A DNA stretch of 64,000 bases from Tropicimonas isoalkanivorans (lineage in GTDB: Bacteria; Pseudomonadota; Alphaproteobacteria; Rhodobacterales; Rhodobacteraceae). The position numbers and the translations under genes are program-made. Within the stretch, counting starts at the first letter, position 1; every line of letters starts with the position of its first letter. The stretch covers positions 124,001 to 188,000 of the forward strand of contig NZ_FOLG01000010.1 of assembly GCF_900112335.1 (NCBI RefSeq). Reading direction: 5' to 3'. Of this stretch, positions 54,123 through 64,000 are shown piece by piece. The notes under the pieces are model-generated. The model searched no databases, was not told the DNA's origin, and saw only the letters and a list, made by a program, of their open reading frames with translations.

Positions 54123-55910
54123 TCACTCGGCGGGAACGGCCTCCGCTTCCGCCGGCGCGAGAGGCTTCTTGAGCGCGATCAGCAGGCCCGTGGTAATCAG
54201 CGTGCCGACGAGAATGGCGACGGCATAGGCACCGAGGTTCGTGACTGCGTTGGGGATCGCCAGGACGAAGATCCCGCCATGCGGAGCGACGAGTTGGCAG
54301 CCGAGGATCATCGAAAGGGCGCCGGTGATCGCGGAACCGACGATGATCGCGGGAATGACCCGGGCGGGGTCCTTGGCGGCGAAGGGGATCGCGCCTTCGG
54401 TAATGAAGGCCAGGCCCAGGACCGCGGCGGCGGGGCCGGCTTCACGTTCTTCTTCCGTGAAGCGGTTTCGGGCGACGAAAGTTGCCAGCGCCAGTCCCAG
54501 CGGCGGGGTCATGCCGGCGGCCATGACGGCAGCCATCGGGGCATAGGTGTCACTGGTCAGCAATCCCACGGAGAAGGTGTAGGCCGCCTTGTTGATCGGA
54601 CCGCCCATGTCGACGGCCATCATGCCACCGAGCAGCAGGCCGAGCAGCACGGCGTTTGTCGTCCCGAGCCCCTGCAGGAAGCTTGTCATGCCGGCCAGGA
54701 TCGCCGCCACCGGTGCGCCGACGACGTAGACCATGACGAGCCCGGTCACGAGGGTCGAGAGCAGCGGCAGGATCAGGACCGGCTTCAGCCCCTCGAGGGT
54801 CGGTGGCAACTTGATCGCATCGCGCAGCCATCTGGCAACGTAGCCGGCAAGGAAGCCCGCGACGATCCCGCCGAGGAAGCCCGCATTGAGGTTGACCGCC
54901 AGCATGCCACCGATCAGACCGGGGGTCAGCCCGGGGCGGTCTGCGATGGAATAGGCGATGAAGCCTGCGAGCACCGGCACCATGAGTTGGAACGCGGCGC
55001 CGCCACCGATGGCCATCAGCGCGGCGGGCAAGGTGCCTTCCACTTCGAACGCCTTGATGCCGAAGACGAAGGACAGAGCGATGAGCAGGCCGCCGGCGAC
55101 GACGATCGGCAGCATGTAGGACACGCCGGTCAGCAGGTGCATGTAGGGGCCGGAGCGCTGCGACGCCCGCTTGGCCTTGGTCGCCTTGACCTCGTCGGCG
55201 AGACTCTTGCGCTCAGACCCGCCGCCGCCGAGGATCTCGCCCTCTGCGATGGCCGCGTCGAGGACATCCTTGGCGCCCTTCACCGCGGCGCCGACACTGG
55301 TCTTGTAGACCTTCTTGCCCACGAACCGGCTGTCGTCGACATGGGTGTCGGCGGCAATGACGACCATGTCGGCACTGGCGATTTGCGTGTCGGTCAGTGC
55401 GTTCTGAGATCCGACGGACCCCTGGGTCTCGACCGCGATCTCATACCCGCGAGCCTTGCCGGCCTTTTTCAGCGCGTCGGCCGCCATGAAGGTATGGGCA
55501 ATCCCGGTCGGACAGGAGGTGATCGCGACCACTTTCAACGCATCGGCGGGTGCCTGCGCATCGTCGGGCGCAGCAGCACCGGTCGGTTTCGGCGCGGACG
55601 GCGTCGCGATCGAGGCGAGCGCCGCGTCGAGCACGGCGTCGGTGTTCCGCAGAGCCTGGCTGGTGCTCGCCTCATACACCGGCTTGCCGGCAAAACGGCT
55701 CCGGTCGATCTGGATATCGGTAGCGAGCAGAACGAGATCCGCCGCGGAGATTTCCTCCGGCGTCAGCGCGTGTTCCACACCCTGCGCACTCTGCCGTTCG
55801 ATACGGATGCTGTGCCCCTTCAGCGCCGCGGTCTCTTTCAGAGCCTCGGCGGCCATGTGCGTATGCGCGATACCGGTTGGGCAAGCGGTAACGGCGACGA
55901 TCTTCGACAT
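54123..55910 (-). CDS. fruA: Fructose PTS EIIBBC component FruA
   Basis: This 595-residue membrane permease has two EIIB domains in tandem, each with the phospho-Cys motif CPTGIAHT (C10 and about C138), then a ten-helix EIIC. It imports fructose as fructose-1-phosphate. Start taken as ATG at 55910, preceded by GGGGGGA; ATG at 55931 would overlap fruK and be coupled, and is possible. Last gene of fruBKA. Confidence 0.95.
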   Translation of the reverse strand: MSKIVAVTACPTGIAHTHMAAEALKETAALKGHSIRIERQSAQGVEHALTPEEISAADLVLLATDIQIDRSRFAGKPVYEASTSQALRNTDAVLDAALASIATPSAPKPTGAAAPDDAQAPADALKVVAITSCPTGIAHTFMAADALKKAGKARGYEIAVETQGSVGSQNALTDTQIASADMVVIAADTHVDDSRFVGKKVYKTSVGAAVKGAKDVLDAAIAEGEILGGGGSERKSLADEVKATKAKRASQRSGPYMHLLTGVSYMLPIVVAGGLLIALSFVFGIKAFEVEGTLPAALMAIGGGAAFQLMVPVLAGFIAYSIADRPGLTPGLIGGMLAVNLNAGFLGGIVAGFLAGYVARWLRDAIKLPPTLEGLKPVLILPLLSTLVTGLVMVYVVGAPVAAILAGMTSFLQGLGTTNAVLLGLLLGGMMAVDMGGPINKAAYTFSVGLLTSDTYAPMAAVMAAGMTPPLGLALATFVARNRFTEEEREAGPAAAVLGLAFITEGAIPFAAKDPARVIPAIIVGSAITGALSMILGCQLVAPHGGIFVLAIPNAVTNLGAYAVAILVGTLITTGLLIALKKPLAPAEAEAVPAE

Positions 55911-55927
55911 CTGGGTCCCCCCGTAAT

Positions 55928-56890
55928 TCATGCGTCGTTCAGGTCGAGCGCGGTCACCTCGACCGCGCGGGCAAAGTCTTCGATGTGGGCGATGGCAGGC
56001 AGGCGCGGGCCGATCTCGCCAAGCGCGCCGAGCGAGAAGGCGGTGGCGAGGCGGGCCGTCTCGGCCAGAGACAGGCCGCGCGTGGCCGCGTGGATCAGCC
56101 CCGCGACCATGGCGTCTCCGGCACCGACGGTGCTGGCGATCCGGGCCTTGGGCGGAACGGCGAGAACCGCGTCATCCGCGCTCACCATCACGGCCCCCTC
56201 CCCGCCCATGGACACCACGACGAGGCCGATCCCGCCGGCGACGATTTCGCGCGCCGCCGCAGCCGCATCGACGGGGCCTGAGAGCCCCCGGCCCAGCAGG
56301 TCGCCGAGTTCGGCGATGTTGGGCTTGATGATGTCCGGGCAGGCGGGGAGCGCCGCGGCAAGCGGGGCACCGCTGGTGTCGAGCGCCACCTTCGCGCCCT
56401 TGGAGCGCGCGCGCGCCGTCAGCCGAGCATAGGCGTCTGGCGCCAGTCCGGCCGGCAAGCTGCCGCAGAGCCCGACCCACTCAAGTTTGCGGTCCAGGGC
56501 CTCGTCGAGCGACGAAGCGACGGCGTCCAGCTCTCTTTGGCCAGCTTCGATGCCGGGGTAGTTCAGGTCAGTTACAGTGTCCCGCTCGGGGTCGACGATC
56601 TTGACATTGGTGCGGGTGGCGCCATCGACGCGTAGGCAGCAATCCTGCAGGCCCGACGCCGCGAAATGGCGATCGAACAGCGCCGCGTTATCACGCCCGA
56701 GCAGGCCGGTGACGGTGACCGCGTGGCCGAAATGGGCGAGGAAGGAGGCAACATTCACCCCCTTTCCGCCAGCATCGACGCGCACCGCCTCAACCCGGTT
56801 CACCGCGTCGACGGCGAAGTGCGGAACGGTGACAGTCTGGTCCACCGCCGAGTTGAGCGACACGGTCGCAATGCGGGAAGGCGTTGTCAT
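55928..56890 (-). CDS. fruK: 1-Phosphofructokinase FruK
   Basis: This 320-residue PfkB-type kinase makes fructose-1,6-bisphosphate from fructose-1-phosphate. Motifs: GGKGVNVASFLAHFG near residue 40 and GAGDAMVAGLIHA (catalytic Asp) near 250. Start ATG at 56890 has GGAGG at 5 nt. Middle gene of fruBKA. Confidence 0.95.
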   Translation of the reverse strand: MTTPSRIATVSLNSAVDQTVTVPHFAVDAVNRVEAVRVDAGGKGVNVASFLAHFGHAVTVTGLLGRDNAALFDRHFAASGLQDCCLRVDGATRTNVKIVDPERDTVTDLNYPGIEAGQRELDAVASSLDEALDRKLEWVGLCGSLPAGLAPDAYARLTARARSKGAKVALDTSGAPLAAALPACPDIIKPNIAELGDLLGRGLSGPVDAAAAAREIVAGGIGLVVVSMGGEGAVMVSADDAVLAVPPKARIASTVGAGDAMVAGLIHAATRGLSLAETARLATAFSLGALGEIGPRLPAIAHIEDFARAVEVTALDLNDA

Positions 56891-56902
56891 TGGCACCTCC
56901 CG

Positions 56903-59377
<2,475 letters not shown>

Positions 59378-59403
59378 GTTTCTTCCTCCGCGTCGTTTGT
59401 GTC

Positions 59404-60897
59404 ATGTCGTCGGGAGGGTTAAGAACGCGGCCAGATGAACGGAGTATTTCTCGGATCGTGGTCAGGATCGTAACAATTGTAATTTTGCTGGCCGCCATCG
59501 CCCGGGCCGAGGCCGCACCCCTTGAAGTTTTGACGCGCGACGGCACGCCCATCGCCGGACCGGCGATCTGGCACGCCGAAAGCTTCGCGGCCGAAACCGG
59601 GATCAAGGTCGAGGTCACGCAACGCCCGTTCCATAGTCTCTATGGCGAGATCATGATCGGCTTCGTCACCGGCCGGACGACGGCCGACGTGCTCATCATC
59701 CCGTCCGCCTGGCTGCCGGATTTTGCGCCCTATCTGTTGCCGGTGCCGCCAGCGCTCGTCGATAGCCCGTTGGTGCAGGGCGTTCACCCGGCCTATCGCG
59801 ACGCGCTGATGCGCTGGAAGGGGCGGTGGATGGCGATGACGCTCGACGGCGACCTGCACATGGGGGCCTACCGGAAAGATCTGTTCGAGGACCCGCAGAC
59901 CCGGGCAGCCTTCGCGCGGATCTTCGGCAAGCCGCTTGCCCCCCCGCAGAGCTGGGCCGAATACAGCGAGATCGCCACGTTCTTCCATGACCGCCCCGGC
60001 CCGGATGGGCGCCCGCTGGCCGGCACCCTGGAGGCCTCCGCGGAGGGTGGGCAGCGACTTTGGTATCTCTTCAGCCACGCGGCGGCCTACACCGCTCATC
60101 CCGACCATCCGGGGCACGTCTTCTTCGACCCGCAGACGATGTCGCCGGAGATCGACAATCCGGCCTGGCGCCGGGCGCTCGATGACTACCTCGCTGCTTT
60201 GGAGGCTGGTTTGCCAAGCGACGGGGTCCCGCTTGCCAGCCATGAAGTGAGGGCGCGGTTCGCCGCCGGGGACGCCGCGATGGCAATTGACTGGTCGGAC
60301 ATCGGCGTGGTCGCCTCCGATCCAGAGGGGTCCGAGATCGCCGGAAAGGTCGGGTTCTTCGTCCTGCCAGGAAGCCGCGATGTCTGGAACCCAGAGGCCA
60401 AAGCATGGGAGGCTTTGCCCGACGTCCGAACGGTGCCCTTCCTTGCCTTCGGCGGCTGGATCGCCGTCGTTCCCCGCTCAGCGGACGATCCGCGGGCGGC
60501 GTGGGACTATATCGCCTGGATGGCCGACCCGGCCCGCACCGACCGTGACGTCACCGACGGCACCTCCGGCTTCAACCCCTACCGCCGCTCGCAACTCGAG
60601 GCATCCGACCGCTGGGCCAGCGTCATGGGGCCGGAGGCAGCCAGCGCCTACCTGTCGGTGCTGCGCGAGAGCCTGTCGCTGCCGCAGACCGCGCCAGATC
60701 TGCGCCTTCCAGGATACCCTGCCTACATGGCCGCGCTTGATGCCCAGCTCGGCAGGGTCCTCGCCGGGGAGGCGCCTCCCGACGAAGCGCTATCCGCAGC
60801 CGCGGTGGCCTGGGACCAGATCACCGACCGCCTCGGACGCGCCAGCCAGCTCCGCAACTATCGCGAGGCCATGGGCCTGGAAAGCGACCCGCGATGA
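59404..60897 (+). CDS. Solute-binding protein of a sensory operon (family 1)
   Basis: This protein of up to 497 residues has a hydrophobic leader (RIVTIVILLAAIARAEAAP) and a family-1 binding-protein fold (YGEIMIGFVTGRTTADVLI; AWDYIAWMADPARTD; GTSGFNPYRRSQL). It starts at ATG 59404 or, perhaps better, GTG 59458, which puts the signal peptide at the N-terminus. No permease or ATPase follows. Its stop overlaps the start of a hybrid kinase by ATGA. It is therefore likely a periplasmic co-receptor for the kinase. Ligand may be a sugar, as it is divergent from fruBKA. Confidence 0.85.
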   Translation: MSSGGLRTRPDERSISRIVVRIVTIVILLAAIARAEAAPLEVLTRDGTPIAGPAIWHAESFAAETGIKVEVTQRPFHSLYGEIMIGFVTGRTTADVLIIPSAWLPDFAPYLLPVPPALVDSPLVQGVHPAYRDALMRWKGRWMAMTLDGDLHMGAYRKDLFEDPQTRAAFARIFGKPLAPPQSWAEYSEIATFFHDRPGPDGRPLAGTLEASAEGGQRLWYLFSHAAAYTAHPDHPGHVFFDPQTMSPEIDNPAWRRALDDYLAALEAGLPSDGVPLASHEVRARFAAGDAAMAIDWSDIGVVASDPEGSEIAGKVGFFVLPGSRDVWNPEAKAWEALPDVRTVPFLAFGGWIAVVPRSADDPRAAWDYIAWMADPARTDRDVTDGTSGFNPYRRSQLEASDRWASVMGPEAASAYLSVLRESLSLPQTAPDLRLPGYPAYMAALDAQLGRVLAGEAPPDEALSAAAVAWDQITDRLGRASQLRNYREAMGLESDPR

Positions 60898-63590
60898 AGC
60901 TCGGGGGGATCGAGCGACGGCTCTTGCTGGTCATCATGGTCTCCACGCTGGCGATGGCGGTGGCGAGCGTCGCCGCGCTCAGGGCGCTGGACCGGATCGG
61001 CGCGGCGACCGAGGCCGTGACCGGGCAGGACGTGCCCGCGGTGACGGCTGCGCTGCGTCTGGCCGGGATCGGCGAGCGGCTGCAACAACGTGGCGCCAGC
61101 CTGATGGCAGCGGGCACACCTGAGGCTTTGGCCGCCGCGCAACTGGCAATCGAAGCAGACCTGGCGGCCTTCGCCGATCAGGCGGAGGCGCTGGAATCGG
61201 CCCGCAGCGATCCGCAGTGGAACACCCGCCAGATCTCCAACCTCACCGACGAGCTTGCCACACGGCTTGCCGACCTTCGCGTCAGCCTCGACACCCGCAG
61301 CCGCCTTGCCGAGGCGTTGGAGGCCGAGCGTGCCCGGATGTTGAACGCGGAGGAGCGGATACGCCAGTTGATCGGCCCCTCGATCCTCGCGGTCGAGGCG
61401 ATCACCGGCGGCGGGGCGATGGCCGACCTCGACGTCTACCGCACCGCCGTCCGCAGCCAGGCGCCGCTCTTGGCGGCCGAACGCCTGACGGACCAAGCCA
61501 TGGCGGAACTTCTGTTGGCGACGACAGCCGAAACGCCCGAGGCGCTGGAGGAGATCGGGTCCGGTCATGCCCGCACACTCGCGCAGCTGGGCGTACTCGT
61601 GCCTTCGCTTCCGAAAGGGCTGCGCGTTGGCTTCCAGCGTGACCTGGCGGCCCTCTCCGGGCAAGCCGGCGAGGCAGGCATCCTCGCGCTGCGGCGTCAG
61701 GAACTCGACGCGCTGGCGGCTGCCGAGGCTGCGCTGGCGGACGCCGGCCGGCAGGCGGCCGCACTCAAGAAAGCCGTAGACAGTCGCGTCATCGCGGCCA
61801 GCCGGAGCATGGCGGAGGTCACCGAAGCGCTGCGCCAGACGATCCTATCCCGGACGTCGCAGTTCACGACGATCGGCCTGGCGGTGATCCTCATGGCAGG
61901 CGCCGTTTCCTACGCTTTCGTCATTCGCCCCCTCGCCCGCAACCTTGCCGGCGTCACCGATGCGATGACGCGGCTGGCGGCTGGCGAGCACGACGCGCAG
62001 GTGCCCGGCGCCGAGCGGCACGACGAGATCGGCGACCTTGCGCGCGCCTTCACGGTGTTCAAGGACAACTCGGTCCATATGGAGCAGCTCGACAGGGAGC
62101 TCACCGAACGCTCGAACCTTTTGCTGGCCACGTTCGAGACCATGAAGGACGGGTTCTCGGTATTCGATCGCGAGTTGCGACTGGTGGGGTGGAACCCGCA
62201 GTACCTGTTGCACTATGAGTTCGCGGAGGCGGACATTCGCGACGCTCCTACGTTCGGCGAGATCCAGCGCCATCTGGAATCGCGCGGGGTGAAAGCGTTT
62301 CTGCCCGACGGCCAGCAGATCGACCTTGATGCGCTGTCGCACCGCCGGCTGATCCAGCCGCAGCGCCACGAGTTACGGTTTCCCGACGGGCGGGTGCTGG
62401 AGCTGCGCTCCAACCCGATCCCGCAGGGCGGCTTCGCCACGCTCCATATGGATGTGACCGAGCAACGTGCCACTGAAAGCCAGTTGCTCCAATCTCAGAA
62501 GATGGAAAGCGTAGGCCAGCTTACCGGCGGCATCGCGCATGATTTTAACAATATCCTCGCCGTGATCATCGGGAACCTGAACATCCTTGCGCGCGAGACC
62601 GCCGACACTCCCGCCCTGCGCGCCCGAGCCGACCGCGCGCTCGGTGCGGCCGACCGGGCCGCCGGGCTCGTCAACCGGCTGCTCGCCTTTTCCCGACGCC
62701 AGCGCCTGGCGCCCGAGAATGTGGACCTTGATGCGCTGGTCACCGGCATGGTCGACCTGCTGGAAGCGAGCCTTGGTTCCGGGGTGACGCTACGTACCGA
62801 TCTTGGCGGTCATCTTCCAGGCGTACGGGTGGATCCCGGCGCACTGGAGAACGCGCTGATGAACCTCGCCGTCAATGCGCGGGACGCGATGGAGGGAAAG
62901 GGAGAGATTTCCGTGGCCACCCGGGCAGCCGGCGACGACTATGTCGAGCTTTCCGTTCGCGACACCGGCGAGGGCATTCCGCCGGATTTGCTCGATCAGG
63001 TGTTCGAGCCCTTCTTCACCACCAAACCCGCCGGCAAGGGCAGCGGTCTGGGGCTCAGCATGGTCTACGGCTTCGTGCGGCAATCGGGCGGGACAGTGAG
63101 CATCGACAGCCGGCCCAAGGACGGCACCTGCGTGACCCTGCGCTTGCCTGTGAACGACGCCGCTTCAGAGCCCCAAAGACAGGCGGCGGGGGGCAGCCCG
63201 GACGCGGCCGCAGACGCCTGCATCCTCGCCGTCGACGACGACGCCGAGCTGCTGGAAATCACCGCCGATCGTCTGCGCCAGCGTGGCTATGCGGTGGTGA
63301 CCGCAGGCGACGGCCGGACGGCGCTCGAGTTGCTGGAGGAGATCCCGGAAATCGACCTGCTCTACACCGATCTGGCGATGCCCGGCGGACTCGACGGGAT
63401 CGCGCTTGCCAGGCGGGCGCGCGAGATGCGCCCAGGGCTCCCGGTCCTCTATACCTCGGGCGCTCCCGGCGAGGCGGGCGCCCATCTGCCTAACCTGCTG
63501 CGCAAACCGGTCGCCGAAGAAGTGCTGGCGACCGCAGTCCGGGTCGAGCTCGAGGCTCAAAGCCGCCCGACGTCGGCGTCGAGCACGTAG
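60894..63590 (+). CDS. Hybrid sensor histidine kinase with PAS and receiver domains
   Basis: This 898-residue membrane kinase has helix 1 (8-28), a long coiled periplasmic part (30-320), helix 2 (326-345), HAMP (345-400), a PAS-type domain (about 410-525), HisKA (His549 in GGIAHDFNNIL), HATPase_c (DTGEGIPPDL; GSGLGLSMVYGFV) and a receiver domain (about 770-890; YTDLAMPGG). TorS-like layout suggests it reads a bound periplasmic protein. Coupled to the binding-protein gene. The 3' end overlaps the convergent regulator gene by 34 bp. Confidence 0.93.
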   Translation: MKLGGIERRLLLVIMVSTLAMAVASVAALRALDRIGAATEAVTGQDVPAVTAALRLAGIGERLQQRGASLMAAGTPEALAAAQLAIEADLAAFADQAEALESARSDPQWNTRQISNLTDELATRLADLRVSLDTRSRLAEALEAERARMLNAEERIRQLIGPSILAVEAITGGGAMADLDVYRTAVRSQAPLLAAERLTDQAMAELLLATTAETPEALEEIGSGHARTLAQLGVLVPSLPKGLRVGFQRDLAALSGQAGEAGILALRRQELDALAAAEAALADAGRQAAALKKAVDSRVIAASRSMAEVTEALRQTILSRTSQFTTIGLAVILMAGAVSYAFVIRPLARNLAGVTDAMTRLAAGEHDAQVPGAERHDEIGDLARAFTVFKDNSVHMEQLDRELTERSNLLLATFETMKDGFSVFDRELRLVGWNPQYLLHYEFAEADIRDAPTFGEIQRHLESRGVKAFLPDGQQIDLDALSHRRLIQPQRHELRFPDGRVLELRSNPIPQGGFATLHMDVTEQRATESQLLQSQKMESVGQLTGGIAHDFNNILAVIIGNLNILARETADTPALRARADRALGAADRAAGLVNRLLAFSRRQRLAPENVDLDALVTGMVDLLEASLGSGVTLRTDLGGHLPGVRVDPGALENALMNLAVNARDAMEGKGEISVATRAAGDDYVELSVRDTGEGIPPDLLDQVFEPFFTTKPAGKGSGLGLSMVYGFVRQSGGTVSIDSRPKDGTCVTLRLPVNDAASEPQRQAAGGSPDAAADACILAVDDDAELLEITADRLRQRGYAVVTAGDGRTALELLEEIPEIDLLYTDLAMPGGLDGIALARRAREMRPGLPVLYTSGAPGEAGAHLPNLLRKPVAEEVLATAVRVELEAQSRPTSASST

Positions 63591-64000
63591 CCCGCCCCAC
63601 GCTCGGTGCGGATCAACGTCGGCGCCTTCGGGTTGGGCTCGATCTTGCGCCTGAGGCGGAGGATCAGCACGTCAATGGTCCGGTCGAACACCTCGCCGCC
63701 GTCCGACCGGGTCCGCTCCAGCAACTGGTCGCGGGTGAGCACTCGATGGGGCGCATTGACGAAGGCTTCGAGCAGCAGGAACTCGGCATTGGTCAGAGAC
63801 ACCTGCACGCCGGCCGGATCTTTCAGCACCCGCGCCGAGAGGTCGATCATCCACCCCGCGAAGCTGCGACGGTCATGGTCCAGCGCGTGAGACTCGGCCG
63901 CCACCGGCGCACTGGTGCGTCTCAGCACAGCCTTGATGCGGGCCACGAGTTCGCGCGGATTGAAGGGCTTGACGACATAATCGTCGGCGCCCACCTCCAG
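63557..64000 (-). CDS. OmpR/PhoB family response regulator, C-terminal part, runs off the window
   Basis: The visible 147 codons end a receiver domain (GADDYVVKPFNPRELVARIK) and contain a full winged helix (TNAEFLLLEAFVNAPHRVLTR broken by length; RTIDVLILRLRRKIE; GAGYVLD). The start lies beyond 64000. It overlaps the hybrid kinase gene 34 bp tail to tail. Probably the kinase's partner, given the OmpR type and the location. Confidence 0.9.
   Translation of the reverse strand: MEVGADDYVVKPFNPRELVARIKAVLRRTSAPVAAESHALDHDRRSFAGWMIDLSARVLKDPAGVQVSLTNAEFLLLEAFVNAPHRVLTRDQLLERTRSDGGEVFDRTIDVLILRLRRKIEPNPKAPTLIRTERGAGYVLDADVGRL

Noticed and set aside
54018-56432. Very long open frame on the plus strand opposite fruA and fruK
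   Set aside because: It is antisense to two clearly identified genes, has low-complexity His/Asp/Gln/Arg-rich content and no domain; a shadow of GC-rich coding on the other strand.

Overview
This window looks like an accessory or chromid-type region from an alphaproteobacterium, most likely a member of the Rhodobacterales (Roseobacter/Rhodobacteraceae type). The reasons are the high GC content, the stacked sugar/polyol ABC importers with Roseobacter-like gene orders, a tripartite tricarboxylate transporter, a LuxR/LuxI pair, RTX-type secreted proteins and an IS481-type transposase remnant. Lineage is inferred from gene content only; no rRNA or other marker gene is present. No rRNA, tRNA, CRISPR array, replication gene or intact prophage was seen.

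Layout. About 0.8-10.3 kb is a metal-handling block: a Cu+ P1B-ATPase (copA); a cobalamin-riboswitch-controlled cbtB-cbtA cobalt-uptake pair; three small exported or membrane proteins, one with EF-hands; an OmpR/HK two-component pair whose sensor loop is Met-rich; then a small Cys-rich exported protein, a Tat-exported BNR propeller, a DUF411 protein and a c-type cytochrome. 10.5-16.1 kb is an IclR-regulated organic-acid module: iclR, divergent tctCBA, and an FAD oxidoreductase. The tctC and oxidoreductase promoters share a nearly identical 27-bp operator. 16.8-18.7 kb is a quorum-sensing island: luxR-luxI plus a divergent LuxR-like protein that has the ligand domain but no DNA-binding domain. 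18.7-21 kb is gene-poor. It holds two diverged copies of an unexplained element, each ending in a minus-strand terminator hairpin, around a two-gene cassette of unknown function.

21-29.5 kb is a LacI-regulated operon: a family-1 binding protein, two permeases, a small membrane protein, two ATPases and a fused dihydroxyacetone-type kinase. It probably imports and phosphorylates a short ketose or polyol. A cardiolipin synthase follows (29.7-31.1 kb), then a very large kexin-like subtilase with Ig-like repeats and an RTX tail (31.5-35.4 kb) and an EamA exporter. 36.8-42.1 kb is a ytfQRT-yjfF-gntR cluster (galactofuranose/pentose type). 42.6-50.2 kb is a divergent pentitol locus: a complete ABC importer with a Tat-exported binding protein and an SDR on one strand, a xylitol-type dehydrogenase and a LacI regulator on the other.

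50.4-54 kb is decayed DNA: a GH13 alpha-glucosidase with an in-frame amber codon, an RTX gene cut short at an IS481-type fragment, and the broken transposase itself. 54.1-59.4 kb is the complete fructose PTS operon fruBKA. Divergent from it is a compact sensory operon: a solute-binding protein with no transporter, translationally coupled to a hybrid histidine kinase, with a convergent OmpR-type regulator running off the window end. Overall the window is a carbon-scavenging and metal-stress region, with most modules carrying their own regulator.
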